Shown here in pieces: positions 10,857 through 22,057 of a DNA stretch of 64,000 bases. Position 1 is the first letter of the stretch, and the number at the start of each line of letters is the position of its first letter. This DNA is from Cichorium intybus (Eukaryota; Streptophyta; Magnoliopsida; Asterales; Asteraceae): assembly GCA_023525715.1 (NCBI GenBank), contig CM042012.1, forward strand, positions 55,139,705 to 55,203,704, given 5' to 3'. Made by a program: the position numbers and the translations under genes. A model generated the notes under the pieces. The model was not told the origin of the DNA. It made no database searches and was given only the letters and a program-made list of their open reading frames with translations.

Positions 10857-11864
10857 AGTTGATGAGGTGATAGCTTTGGCAAAAACTTGGGTCGACATAT
10901 CGGGAGGATACGGTTCACGGAAACGACCAAGAATCCCAAGTTTTCCAAGAAAAGATTTGGAAATTATGGTGTCCTCGAATGGGTCGTACATACCGTACCC
11001 ACCAGTCAATATACTCGAAATGGCATTGTGTAAGTAAAATTGCCAAGGAATTTGAGGCGATTTTTGCCAAGGAATGTGATGGTGGCTGCTCGGCAGCAAT
11101 ATATTGACAAAAATGGCACCAAACATCCTTTCAATGCTCATGCGGAAGCGTTTTGGAGGGTAATCCGAGACAACGAAAGATGGAGGGAACAAACATCCTT
11201 TCATCAGTTTGCCGTTGGAATAAATACTACCAAATGCTTTAAATCATCCACATCCACACACTCTCAGTCTTCTGATGCAAATGTTGGCTTCGACATTAAT
11301 GAGGAGCCGAAGGCTGACGTTCTCCCGATTGGTCGTGGTCAAGCAAAGAGGAAGATGAAGGGAGATAGTTCTTGCACAAATAGTAGTCAATGTAGCGCAG
11401 AATTGCAACAATTGAACGAGCAAGTCGCCACTTTGCAGACTTTACATGAAGAGAAAGTTAAAACCAAGCTGATGGATATTGTGATGAGAAACATATCTGA
11501 TCTACGAGGGTTCGAGTATCAAATTGCACTTCAAGCAAAGAAGGATGCGGCTAGGAAATTGGGATACACATTCGACGATGAGTAGATTAGTTGTTTGTGT
11601 TTTAGTTTGTGTGTTTGTTTAACTTTTAATTGTTAGTTGTTTTGTTTCTTTATTTTTAATGAAATGTTTAAATTTTATGTAAAAAAAACCAATTCTGTTT
11701 GTTTTATATTTGTATAAGGACTAAAGTTGTAAATTCTCAAATTAATTTGGTTGGCAGTTCGTTGGCCATTGGCCACCACTCCCTACAAAATGGCCAACGG
11801 CTGCCAACCTACAAAAACTTGCTGGCCATTCGTTGGCCATTGGCCACCACTCCCTGTAGTCTAA

Positions 11865-12086
11865 GAAAAAGAATAAATGGAAGAACTGAAATGTTGAGAT
11901 AAGTGATTAGTCTAATGCAACTTTGTAATCGTTTGATAGTGTTGCCAATAATATATATGTAAACATTTTACTCGTTTCAGGTTATATACTATTGTTATCA
12001 ATAAAACAAATATAATGGCAATCTAATTTCTATAGATTGATACTCGGTAAATTAATTAGAGATTGTTTGTTTTGTTTATTTATGAG
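11865..12086. other. AT-rich spacer without recognisable features
   Basis: Sequence between the Harbinger-like right TSD and the next small repeat element. No gene or repeat is recognised. Confidence 0.4.
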
Positions 12087-12277
12087 AAATTACAATTTTG
12101 GTCCTTAAGGGTAGAATGGTATTTTCACACCCCAATTAACAGCAAAAATAGACGGTAATTGCCCAAGGGACCAACAGTGTAATAAAATGTCAACCATAGG
12201 GACAAAAAATGTGGGATTTCAAAAGGATGACTTAGAGTGTATAAAGGTGTCAACCACAGGGACCAAAACTGTAATTT
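12087..12277. mobile_element. Small inverted-repeat element (MITE-like)
   Basis: The left end AAATTACAATTTTGGTCC and the right end GGACCAAAACTGTAATTT are inverted copies with one mismatch. They enclose about 190 bp with repeated GGGACCAA and GTCAACCA motifs. This short non-coding type is widespread in plant intergenic DNA. A target-site duplication could not be identified with confidence. Confidence 0.5.
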
Positions 12278-12280
12278 ACT

Positions 12281-13047
12281 GTAACTTACTCTAAAAAAAA
12301 CATTGTGCTTAAGGTATGGTTCTTCCTTCTAATGAATCTTCAACATCATGAAACATTAGATGGAAGAACTAATTTAGACTTACGATGGTTCAAACTATTT
12401 GTATTAACTCTCTCAAAAGTTCACGATGATTGACGTTGTCACACTATGATTTAAATTGCACCGTGAATATTACCCTCAAAAAAGTAGAAAACTACGATAA
12501 AAAAGCCGCAGAAAGGCATAAGACAAAAATACTCTTACCTGAAAGACGAGGTAACAGAGTCGGCGTTGAGCTGTGGAGGCAGAGCAGCGATTGCATCGAA
12601 CTCGAGCTTAGGAGAACACCGCTAATGCTAGCTAACCCGTCGCTGCTAATGACCAGATCGTAACTGTAATTTACTCTAAAAAAAACATTGTGCTTAAGGT
12701 ATGATTCTTCCTTCTAATGAATCTTCAACATCATGAAACATTAGATGGAAGAACTAATTTAGACTTAGGATGGTTCAAACTGTTTGTATTAACTCTTTCA
12801 AAAGTTCACGATGATTGATGTTGTCACACTATGATTTAAATTGCACCGTGAATATTACCCTAAAAAAACCTAGAAAACTACGATAAAAAAGCCGCAGAAA
12901 GGCATAAGACAAAAATACTCTTACCTGAATGACGAGGTAACAGAGTCGGCGTCGAGCTGTGGAGGCAGAGCAGCGATTGCGTCAAACTCGAGCTTGGGAG
13001 AACACCGCTAATGCTAGCTAACCCGTCGTTGCTAATGACCATATCAT
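12281..13047. repeat. Tandem duplication of a 385-bp unit
   Basis: The unit beginning GTAACTTACTCTAAAAAAAA at 12281 recurs at 12666 with about 95% identity. It runs through AACATTGTGCTTAAGGTATG, GCCGCAGAAAGGCATAAGAC and AGCTGTGGAGGCAGAGCAGC to AACCCGTCG. The first copy contains a short open frame (12430-12663) that the second does not keep, so coding is unlikely. Confidence 0.8.
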
Positions 13048-13310
13048 TTCTGATAATGACCAAGGAATATCCGTCTTTCTGCTAAAGAGGATGTATTGAA
13101 CTCATAATTCATTAGATACTTTTTATGAATGTCAACTAAGTATCGTAAGTAAATTGCTCCCAGTTGTTCAATAATTTGATAACCAGAGTCATTCTTTGAG
13201 AAATGATCACTATGAGTCAGACCATCGATCCGTGCCAAATTGCATCTGTGCCGTCCATTTTTTAGCATCCGACAGCTGAGGAAAAAAGCGAGAAGGTGTC
13301 TTCGGTATTG
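13048..13310. other. Unassigned spacer
   Basis: It contains a 74-codon minus-strand frame (13044-13268) with protein-like stretches (SGYQIIEQLGAIYLRYLVD). I cannot assign it to a family. It may be a relic exon or chance. Confidence 0.25.
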
Positions 13311-13850
13311 CTATTGTGACCGCTAATGTTGACGATGGGATATACCCAACGAACCTGTCCAGTTCGTCTGTTACGCAAGCTTCTCATTTTGTCTCGATTC
13401 TCTACGTATTCCGGCGACTCTTTGGCGATTTCCGACCACCAACACTCCAAAAAGAACCCCCGATGCTCTCTCTCACTTCTAATGTACCTTTACCGTCGAT
13501 TGTTTACCCTTTACCGACGGTTGGAACTCAAATCCGGCGACCCACTTCGTATTACCGATGATTGTTGACGACAGTAGTGCTGTTGTCACTGCTAATGCTG
13601 AGGACGAGATATACCCAACGAACCTGTCCAGTTTGTCTGGTACGCGAGCTTCTCATTTTGTGTCGATTCTCTACTATTCCGGTGACTCTTCGGAGATTTC
13701 CGACCACCAGCACTCCAAAAGAACCCCCGATGCTCTCTCTCACTTCTAATATACCTTTACCGGCGATTGTTTACCCTTTACCGGCAGTTGGAACTCAAAT
13801 CTAGCAACCCATTTCGTATTTCCGGCGATTACTATCTTTTACCGGTGATC
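13311..13850. repeat. Tandem duplication of a 269-bp unit
   Basis: The unit containing GCTAATG, ATATACCCAACGAACCTGTC and CCCCCGATGCTCTCTCTCAC at 13322 recurs 269 bases further on, at 13591. The copies differ by scattered substitutions and small indels. Overlapping short frames in several registers are by-products of the duplication. Confidence 0.75.
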
Positions 13851-14384
13851 CACTTTGTATTTTCGGTAACCTCTTTTCTAATGAGCTTGATTTGGGTTAA
13901 AAATATCATATGAAACTAATTTCTCTTATGTAAGCACCATCACCACCGAACCTGCCGGACTGCCGCTAGAAAAGCGCCGCCTCCACTGCCGATTTGCAAC
14001 CAGAAACAGCCATCACCACACCTTCAAGTATGTATTCTTCATTTACGCAATCTTGTTAAGTATATAATTTGATTTCTAATATGGTTTGGAAATGTTTGTG
14101 TTAAGTACTAAATTTTTAAGTACTTAATTTTTAAGAACTTAAGTTTAAATATTGTGTTAACAACTTAATTATTAAGAACTTAATTATTAATTATTCGATT
14201 TGTTAAATGTTTCGTTAATGATAATTGCAATATATTAAGTTATAGATTTGTTAAATCATTTCAAATAGAACGTTTAAATCGTAAATCCTAAAAAATAAAG
14301 TTATTTAAAATGTAATGTTTAAATAAAATGATTTAAACCTAATTAACCTAAAAGAAAAAATATAAACTTATTTGAACCTAAACT
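13851..14384. other. Unassigned AT-rich spacer
   Basis: A short GC-richer stretch (13937-14030, CACCATCACCACCGAACC and onwards) resembles the start of a gene but has no sustained frame. The remainder is TTAAGTACTTAA-type AT-rich sequence that grades into the telomere-like array. Confidence 0.3.
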
Positions 14385-15000
14385 CTAAATTTAAACCCTA
14401 AAACTTAACTCAAAACAAAAAACATAAATTTATTTAAACCCCAAACCCAAAACAAAAACAAAAACTTATTTAAACCCAACAACCTAAACACTAAACCCTA
14501 ATCCCTAAACCCTAAATCCTAAACCCTAAACCCTAAGCCCTAAACCCTAACCCCTAAACCCTAGACCATAAACCCTAAACCCTAACCCCTACACCCTAAC
14601 CCCTAACCCTAAACCCTAACCTAAACCCTAAACCCTAAACCTAGCCCTTAAACCCTAAAACCTAACCCCTAAACCCTAAACCTAATCCTAAACCGTAAAC
14701 CCGAAACAAAAAACATAAACTTATTTAAACCCTAAACCCTAAACCCTAAACCATAAACCATAATCCCTGCACCCTAAACCCTAACCCCTAACCTATAACC
14801 CCTAAACCCTAAACCCTAACCACTAACCCCTAAACCCTAAACCCAACACTAAACCCTAAACCTTAAACCTTAAACCCTAACCCCTAACCCTTAAACCTTA
14901 ACCCTTAACCCTAAACCCTAAACCAAAAAAAAACATAAACTTGTTTGAACCTAAACACTAAACCGTAAACATAAACCTAAACTCTAAACCCTAATCCTTA
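14385..15000 (+). repeat. Interstitial telomere-like (CCCTAAA) array
   Basis: The plus strand is a degenerate array of CCCTAAA, CCCTAAC and CCTTAAA units, the C-rich strand of the Arabidopsis-type plant telomere repeat. It is densest at 14500-14700 and 14730-14930. Blocks are separated by copies of an AACATAAACTTATTTAAACC spacer near 14359, 14421, 14460, 14712 and 14932. Unit length varies from 6 to 8, so this is not an active telomere but an old interstitial array. Confidence 0.85.
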
Positions 15001-15468
15001 AAATGGTTTCGTGTAGTCATATTTGTTTACAAAAATATAGCAAAATATAACATAATTGGGTCCCACCTCTTTCATAAAATAATATTAAACGTCAAACAAT
15101 CCACTAGTCAATTATTTGAAAACACCACCCTATTGGTTTACTTTACTCGTTGGAAAACCAATAGAGCACAAATGTATGAATATTTACAAAGTTATCGGAA
15201 AATCAACAACAAATAAAGGGTACATCACTATGTCCCTGGTGGAAGGATATTTAACGATGGTAGCTGTGAAAGGATTATCTATGGTTGTTATCCATATAAC
15301 TAGAGGAGAAATCGATTCAGGTTTGTGCCACATATCTATATTTTGGGATTGTTTACATAAACTAATAACAGTAAATTAAGAAAAGAAGAAAAAAGGACCA
15401 AGTCAATATCTTATATGAAATCGTCTTCTACATTTTCAATCTGGAGTCACAACACGTTTTGGAATACA
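15001..15468. other. Unassigned spacer before the large Gypsy element
   Basis: It holds an 87-codon frame (15116-15379) with no recognisable motif and ordinary intergenic composition. No repeat or RNA gene was seen. Confidence 0.3.
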
Positions 15469-15473
15469 GATAC
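15469..15473. repeat. Left target-site duplication of Gypsy A (GATAC)
   Basis: GATAC precedes the LTR start TGTAAGACCC at 15474. It recurs at 51839-51843 after the far LTR end GACGTTACA. The two sites lie 36 kb apart, so together they prove that everything between belongs to one element plus its insertions. Confidence 0.9.
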
Positions 15474-16385
15474 TGTAAGACCCTAATCCTGAATGGTTCG
15501 AGTTCAAACACGAAAACATAAGCAAAAAAGGAAAATATGGGAAAAAGGGCATTATTGCCGCTAATTCTATTATTAGCGACCATAATGATGGTATTAGCAA
15601 CGCTTTTGATGCTTGGGTTGTGTTAGAACACTGATGGTGATGCTAGAAGTTGTTTCTCTTGTGTGAATCTTCAAAGATATGCTTATTTCTGGACCATTTT
15701 GAGTAAAGTTCATACCTTTATGCATTTTTAAGGTTCTTGTTTTGTTTTTAGTGAGATCTTATGGATTGAAAAGAAGTGATACTTCCTTTTTGGTGTTGTC
15801 CATGATTGGAAAGGATAAAGTCTTGAAATTTATGCCTTTAAGTCCTGATTTAGAACCATTAAGTTGGTTTCAAGAGTAAGCCACACTCGCTTTGGTGGTT
15901 TTGTTGAGTTATGGACCATTCTTGTCTTGGATCTTGTTCTTGAGCTTGTATGTTCATGTTTGGACGACAAAGTTAGGATTTTTATGGACCTAGGGACTGG
16001 TTGGAAGGTTCCTGAAAGGTTTATGACTTTGGATGAATGGATTAAAAGCTAAATGGATTTTTTAGACTGTTCATAGTTAGCGACGCTAACCAGGGGAGTT
16101 AGCGACGCTAACTGCCTATTGACCGTTGACTTTTTTACTAGTTTAAATTTTAGTCAAACTTGAGGGTTTGGGATACCAGTCTTAGAGGATTATCCTGTTT
16201 TAGATTTAGTAAGTCCTAAGTGGAGTTTATCCTTGTTAGGAAGTTCGTGTTGTCGGATCTGAAAATGCACATGAGGAGTGCTGTCTGGCTTTGTGGTTCA
16301 GGTGAGTCTTCTCACTATACTATGGGTGAAGTTACATGCATAGGTAGCTTAATTACTGTTTCTATAAATGTGTTGTATGTGCCAA

Positions 16386-16558
16386 ACGATGATTACTGAA
16401 GGATCGGGGCAAGCCCGAGTGTTAAATGATGATTATTGACGGATCGGGGCAAGCCCCGGAGTGAAACGATTATTACCGACGCATCAGGGCAAGCCCGAGA
16501 GTCGAAATATGATTTGATTACCGAAGGATCGGGGCAAGCCCAAGAGACAAACGATGAT
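16386..16558. repeat. About 42-bp subrepeats inside the Gypsy A LTR
   Basis: Four diverged copies of a unit built around GATGATTACTGA and GGATCGGGGCAAGCCCGAGA occur here. The matching array in the other LTR is at about 44765-44923 plus 51509-51540. These are probably enhancer-like LTR subrepeats, but the function is inferred only. Confidence 0.65.
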
Positions 16559-16690
16559 TTTATGTGATGAATTGTGTGGTATTTTGGGGAACTTACTAAG
16601 CTTTGTGCTTACTCTTTCACCCTAACTATTTTTCAGGTATTGCTGGCTTAAGCTTGGAGCACGGCGCCGCTGTACCGCATCTGAAGTTTT

Positions 16691-17461
16691 TGAAGGGTTT
16701 TCTAGCAAACAATGAACACAAAAATTCCTTATGGTTCACATGCAACCCTAGAAAGATCTATGTTTTCTTCTATGAAGATAATAAACTAAAACCTAAAGGC
16801 CAACAATTATTTCTAAAGTTTCAATCAGAAGAACCAACCTTTGAATCTTGTTCTTGAAGCTAGCAGCAAAAGTATCCTGCCTCAAATGAAAGTCATACCC
16901 ACAACAATAGAGAAGACAGTTCAGCAGAGTTTTTCTGGTGAAAGTTGGTGCAGGTTTTAAGGTGGCCAGGTGCCACCTTTTATAGCCTCCAAAGGTTACA
17001 GCTGAAACCCTAAGGAGCCTCCAAGTGGGCAAGCCTGCAAACCAATTGGACCAAGCCTTTTTCTAAACCCTAATTAGGGTTTCGCCATTTTGAGGAACCC
17101 TCCTCAATTGGCGCCACTTATGGCTCCTGTCCACTGGCTAGCCTTTTATTCAACTATTGAATAATTACAAAACCAGTCCCTGCACTTTTAATTAATTAAT
17201 TTAATCACTAAATTAAATCCAATTAATTCTAGATTAAATCTCAATTAATTATTATAGTTTCTAATTAATATATTAACACTTAAATATATTAATAAACCAT
17301 TTAATTAATTCTATTGATTTATTACACAATTAATAAATCAACCTTTAACTCTACTGAACTCTATCCTGACCTCCAGCTATGAGGGCAACCCAAATTGACT
17401 TTGCTTCAATTAACAAGATAAATATAAATATAAAGTCATGGCTTAGACACCTAATCCAACA
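16691..17461 (-). repeat. 3' LTR of Copia B
   Basis: A 771-bp repeat from TGAAGGG to CCAACA. The adjacent interior bases read, on the minus strand, CTTATCCAAGTGGGAGAC, a Copia polypurine tract (17462-17479). A short minus-strand frame inside it also occurs in the other LTR and is not a gene. Confidence 0.88.
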
Positions 17462-20400
17462 GTCTCCCACTTGGATAAGACTATGACTTTAATTTATCTT
17501 CTGATTAATAAACAACCTGCAGCTTCCTAGAAACTGCTGCCGAACTCTGACCCAGTCAGTTCTGTCCATAGATAAGTGATCATATGATCCTTCGTCCAAC
17601 AAGATATTTCCAGACATGAGACATGGATTGAGATCAATCTCTGTCCGATACTCTGTTTCCCGATTTCCGATTCTGCTTATGACTTTAAGACTTCTAATTG
17701 AACACATCAATTTAGTCCCGGCTGGCCAGCACTTTAGTCAACTTCAAAATCATCGAGCGGCCTACAGATATCTGTTTCCCATCAGGGTCAAGGAACGAAT
17801 AAGCTTTGACTCATATGGTTGTGTCTTTTACTTATTAAATCGTACACAACAATGCGTTTTATAACATCGAGTTACCGATGCGTTTCGCATCATCAATGCA
17901 CAATCAACTCGTAAATTTCAACTCATATGTCTCCGCTTCAAGATCATACGATATTATCGTCTCAACATTGCTCGTGATGTAATCCATGAAGCAATCTATT
18001 GAGCGCGGATTTATCCAATACTCAAATCTCTATTTCTAAGTACTCATGAACGTTGTAGCAGTCTTACTGCAATGTCTAACTCCTTAGACAATCTACAAAC
18101 CAATTCACGACAGTCTTCGTTCATACTTACTCCCGAAAAGTATGAGCGACTGTGGACCTTTTGAATAATCAAATTATTCGGGAAGTGAAACATGCAAAAT
18201 TGAAACATAAAATCTGACTGCTGGCTACTATTGCCTAATTACCAAGTCTCCACGAGGTAAGCACCACGTCGGATTTTACATAAACTATTATCGGTTTCTA
18301 GATTCCTTTTAAACTATTTAATTCGTGTTATGTATCTATGTCTACTTGACCCTTCACTCTTTCTATGTACTCAAATGTTACACATTTATACACTTTATCT
18401 GATCGGATATCCTTCCGATGATATTTCAATTTTGGTCATACTGTCATTCTCACTAACAACTCCATTCTATGTACTGTGACCTTCCATGGTTCTCGGGATC
18501 TTTAGTCCACATAACTGCACCCTAAGACTATTTCGAGGTGTTACGATGTGTCGGTGAGCCACACGCGCTCCATCGGAATGCCAACGAAATTCTTTAACCA
18601 TTAAGTCCTTATTTGAAAAACTCTTTTCAAATTGTTATCAACATTCACTCCTAATCATTTTCCAATGATTTCTCATGTATGTACAAAATCCATTAAGTAT
18701 TCCCAGCTAGGTCATATCCTGAATCTGACTCAGTATGCCCTAAGCATTAAGTCATCAAGACATGTTTATGACACTTCTGATCGATCCAAGAAACTTGTTG
18801 GATTCGATCCAGTCCTATTCCAAAATCTTTTGGAATCTTAGGATTACTTATAATCCTTGTGTCACGACTTTTAATAACTATCCTCTTTCGGAGACCTTTT
18901 CTCATGCATCTTGAATCTTATCAAGATCATGCTTATTATGGCCAGGTCTATACTGATGACAACATCAATCTAATAGATGTCTATGGTTTATATGAGTATG
19001 CTGCACCTTCTTTGTATTACACTTTGCAATGACAGGAAACTCTTTTCCTGAGCTATGCATCTTGAGTCTCATCAAGATCATCTTGTCAGAGTTTCGATTT
19101 ATCTCATAGACGTTTATAACCACCCGAGCATGCCGTATCTTTATTAAGTCTTTCATAGCGATCCGTTTCTTAACACCAAGTCATTACACTTTGTAATGAA
19201 AAGAGACGTTTCCTAGAAACATTATGTAACACACATATTGAGATAGATAACATCAATACTCCCACTGGCTTTGACACGGTTATGGACTATTCACAAAATC
19301 CAGGGCTTTTGGTATATTTTGAGAATCCAAACCTTTCTGACATCTTAATGGATATCTTTCAGCTCATTCTCAAAATCCAACCCTTTGGCATATTTCGAGA
19401 ATCTGAATATCCTTTCTTGGAGATGCCCGCGGGGAAATCCCGGGCCCATGTACCGTTATACTGGCATATTCTTTGTGAGTCCTCATTAGTGTGCCGGTGA
19501 TCCACACGCGCTACACTAACGACTTACATTATGCGGTATCCTTTCGGATTTCATCTTCTATTGAGAGTGCTTCTCTCGGAGTCAATTACTTGACTCTGAG
19601 TATCGTCTCACTCAACCAGATGTTCTGAAGGTACGTTTATGTCCATGTTGGTTTCTTTTGATGATTCAATTACTCCCACTGGTTTTAAGACCAGTTGTAA
19701 AATCAATCAAACTGTCACATAAACTGTATCTCTTCCTAAGGTTCTCTTAATTGGCAGCAACCGGGCTCACCAATGCTTCCAAGTAGTCGGATTGTAAATC
19801 CGTACCAACTATAGTGTTTTACCACTATTCGGTATGTCACCCCGATCATAAATACTTATGATGGTGATCAATACTACTAGTCAAGAGAAGATTATGTCTG
19901 TATTAAAACAAAAAATCTGATTTCTGTTCTAAGCCTAGTGATGACTAAAGGTTATTTCACTTGGCTAATCCTGAACTCATTCAGGACTGTCCTAACTCCC
20001 ACTGTTTCCTTAGAACATGAGTTCTTTCTAAAAGAGCTCTTTCTTTTCTAGGTACAGCGGGATAGCTAGTGAAACGACATTTCTGATTAGGCACAGGCTA
20101 GTCATGTGGTTCGGACGAACACTACAAGACCCTGGACTTTTAATGTATAAGTGGGACAATCCCAGCTTTATATTTCATACAGTGTCTGCAAAACCTACTT
20201 AGTCGAAGGATGTGGTTGGAATATGGTCTGACTGGTTTAGTATTCAATGTATCGGAAACTAATTTGCAATGTATTTCATACATCGAGGATCGAACTGTTT
20301 CGACCAATGCTCCATCATCTTCCCTAAGACACATTATAACTATTAATGTTCTCCGAAGAGAATAAACTGTGAAACATTTTCCCAGTTTATGCTGTCACTC

Positions 20401-21166
20401 AGGTTTTGTGGATCTTGTACTTCCTCTGAAGTCCTTGAACTGGTCAAAGATTCAATCCAATCGCTTATTCTGATAAGCGAGGTCATATTCGTCATACCGA
20501 CTGACAAATATTGTGAAGTACAAACAATTGTGTTCTATTCGGAGATTCGAGCAATACACAGCAACTGATGTGTTCGTTTCTTCTAATCTCAATCTCTTTT
20601 ACATCTCTATGTAAACTTATGACTTTGTTAATTCTGTTCAAGATTTGCAATCTTCAGTTGACTCTAAGTCAACTGATTCCAAAATCCTATCCCTTGGATC
20701 TTTGGGTGATTCATTTCTTGCCACATGTGCTTTATAAAGAACTTAATCATCATCTGACTCTAAGTCAAATGATTCCAAAGTCCTGTCCAACTGGATCTTT
20801 GGTTGATTCATTTCTTAACACATTAAGAACTCAATTCATCATGTGACTCAATTCATCTTAACAAGCATAAAGGACACAATTCCTAAGATCCAAACACTTT
20901 GGATGTATCAATAATCAAGTTATTACTAATCATGCATTCAACACAATCATACAACATCTCAAGGATAATTTCAAACAACATGTGTTAAAAGAAAATTGAA
21001 AATTTTATTAAAACAAAATCCTTGAACAATGTATCATATGATGGACAATGTCATACGCATCTAATAAGCTAATAACATTATTTCAATATCTAACTAAACT
21101 TAAAAACCGCATGAGCCGGAAATCCAATCCAAATGTGCTCCTATGCGCCAATATCCCGTGCCTTAC
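17462..21166 (-). other. Non-coding 3' part of Copia B, rich in inverted repeats
   Basis: This 3.7 kb occupies the place of pol but holds only short frames. It contains two copies of the recurrent hairpin core: stem CGATG/CATCG at 18544-18575 and stem TTAGTGT/ACACTAA at 19486-19519. It also contains smaller palindromes such as ATTCCAAAATCTTTTGGAAT near 18818 and a 96-bp tandem duplication at 20659-20850 (unit TGACTCTAAGTC ... GATTCATTTCTT). No host gene was recognised. Confidence 0.6.
20659..20850. repeat. 96-bp tandem duplication inside Copia B
   Basis: TGACTCTAAGTCAACTGATT at 20659 recurs as TGACTCTAAGTCAAATGATT at 20755. The downstream parts stay aligned (TTGGATCTTTGG, GATTCATTTCTT, ACACAT). 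Confidence 0.7.
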
Positions 21167-22057
21167 TCATTCCCTGCATACAAACCAAAATGTGACTATC
21201 ACATTATGCATCAAGGAATCATGGAATATGAGTTTTGAGGTTTTAGATATACCTGAGCTTTCAGAAGATCTTGACTTTGGAGCGTCTTCCAATCTTCCCG
21301 CGACTGTATCCGATTCTGTGGATTTCCAGCTCAAGACATATCCAGACGATCTGGTTCGTTTCTTGCTGTGTCTTTCCACTGGACTTAATCCAGAAGTAGC
21401 TGAACCATTGGAGCTATACATGTCCAAGAGTGACTCGTATAAAGTCAACAGTGGACGCATTTCCATTAAGGTCTTTTTCTGGTCTTCCTTTCTATACGTC
21501 TGAATGAACAGATCGTACTTACCAGTCAGTGAAGCGAGTAGAGTGTTAACAATCGACTCCTGAATCATGGAATAACCAAGTTTGTACAATTCGCCTATGT
21601 ACGCTTCACTCTGAAGAACATGCGAATCGATGCTACTTCCTTCTTTTAACTTACACTCTGCAAGTCTTTTGAAGATCCTAGCTCGTTCCTCTTCGACCGG
21701 TTTTCGGAACATTTCCTCAACCGATTGCATTAACTCATATGGCCCCAAGGATTCAAAATCCTTGCGGAACTCGGGGTCAATGGTCAATAGCATGAGGTCA
21801 CGAATTTTTTCGGATTCATCAACTAATAAGTCATGCTTATCATAAAGGGTCTTTATGATGACTCGTTCCGGTGGAACCGGTATCGGATACTTGGTGAGAT
21901 GAAGCTTGCCCGCAATGATGAGAACCCGTCTCCAATTGCGAAGCCATTCCTTATAGTTAAGGCCAGTCAGCCTTTCCATATTTAGCAGGTTCTTTCTGAT
22001 GCTCTCAGAAATGGGTGAAGGAGGAGAGGGAAGAGAATAGACACTTGATTCAGACAT
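21167..22057 (-). CDS. Gag-like protein of Copia B (296 aa)
   Basis: An open 296-residue frame starts MSESSVYSLPSPPSP, with motifs expected of a Copia gag: MERLTGLNYKEWLRNWRR near the start, DESEKIRDLMLLTIDPEFR, then MQSVEEMFRKPVEEERARIF and LKEGSSIDSHVLQSEAYIGEL, matching the helical core that precedes the zinc knuckle in Copia A. The C-terminal third is Ser/Thr/Lys-rich and lacks a CCHC knuckle. The frame is intact although the element has no pol, which suggests that gag has been kept by selection, perhaps for particle assembly or packaging in trans. The final residues (FHDSLMHNVIVTFWFVCRE) may be read-through. Confidence 0.75.
   Translation of the reverse strand: MSESSVYSLPSPPSPISESIRKNLLNMERLTGLNYKEWLRNWRRVLIIAGKLHLTKYPIPVPPERVIIKTLYDKHDLLVDESEKIRDLMLLTIDPEFRKDFESLGPYELMQSVEEMFRKPVEEERARIFKRLAECKLKEGSSIDSHVLQSEAYIGELYKLGYSMIQESIVNTLLASLTGKYDLFIQTYRKEDQKKTLMEMRPLLTLYESLLDMYSSNGSATSGLSPVERHSKKRTRSSGYVLSWKSTESDTVAGRLEDAPKSRSSESSGISKTSKLIFHDSLMHNVIVTFWFVCRE

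Larger units (their letters stand above)
1525..11585 (+). pseudogene. Myb/SANT-like Harbinger accessory gene, split by Copia
   Basis: This family (often labelled glutathione S-transferase T3-like or NAM-associated) supplies the DNA-binding partner of Harbinger transposase. The N-terminal part (1525-1876) begins MFSHQPDEPLF, is Gln/Asn/Pro-rich, then has two runs of glutamate and a basic KGRGKRK patch. The Copia element enters just after EPWK at the start of the Myb-like domain. Beyond it (10857-11585) the domain resumes with REDTVHGNDQ and MGRTYRT motifs. It then changes frame and continues with KHPFNAHAEAFW and a C-terminal coiled segment (ELQQLNEQVATLQTL, KDAARKLGYTFDDE) ending at TAG 11583. 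At least two frame changes after the insertion point (near 10898 and 11090) show decay independent of the insertion. Confidence 0.7.
1072..11861 (+). mobile_element. PIF/Harbinger-like DNA transposon with nested Copia
   Basis: The left end GACTGGCCGGAGT and the complement of the right end, GACTACAGGGAGT, form imperfect terminal inverted repeats. They are flanked by the 3-bp direct repeat TAA (1069-1071 and 11862-11864), the TAA/TTA target type of PIF/Harbinger elements. Subterminal regions are rich in CGCCAA/TTGGCG motifs (1088-1190) and TTGGCCATTGGCC motifs (11757-11848). The only gene inside is a Myb/SANT-like gene, the usual partner gene of Harbinger transposases. No DDE transposase was found, so this copy is non-autonomous. 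Without the inserted Copia it would be about 1.8 kb. Confidence 0.7.

Noticed and set aside
16793..17032. Minus-strand frame of 79 codons, with a near copy at 23367-23606
   Set aside because: Part of the Copia B LTR, repeated in both copies, with no domain.
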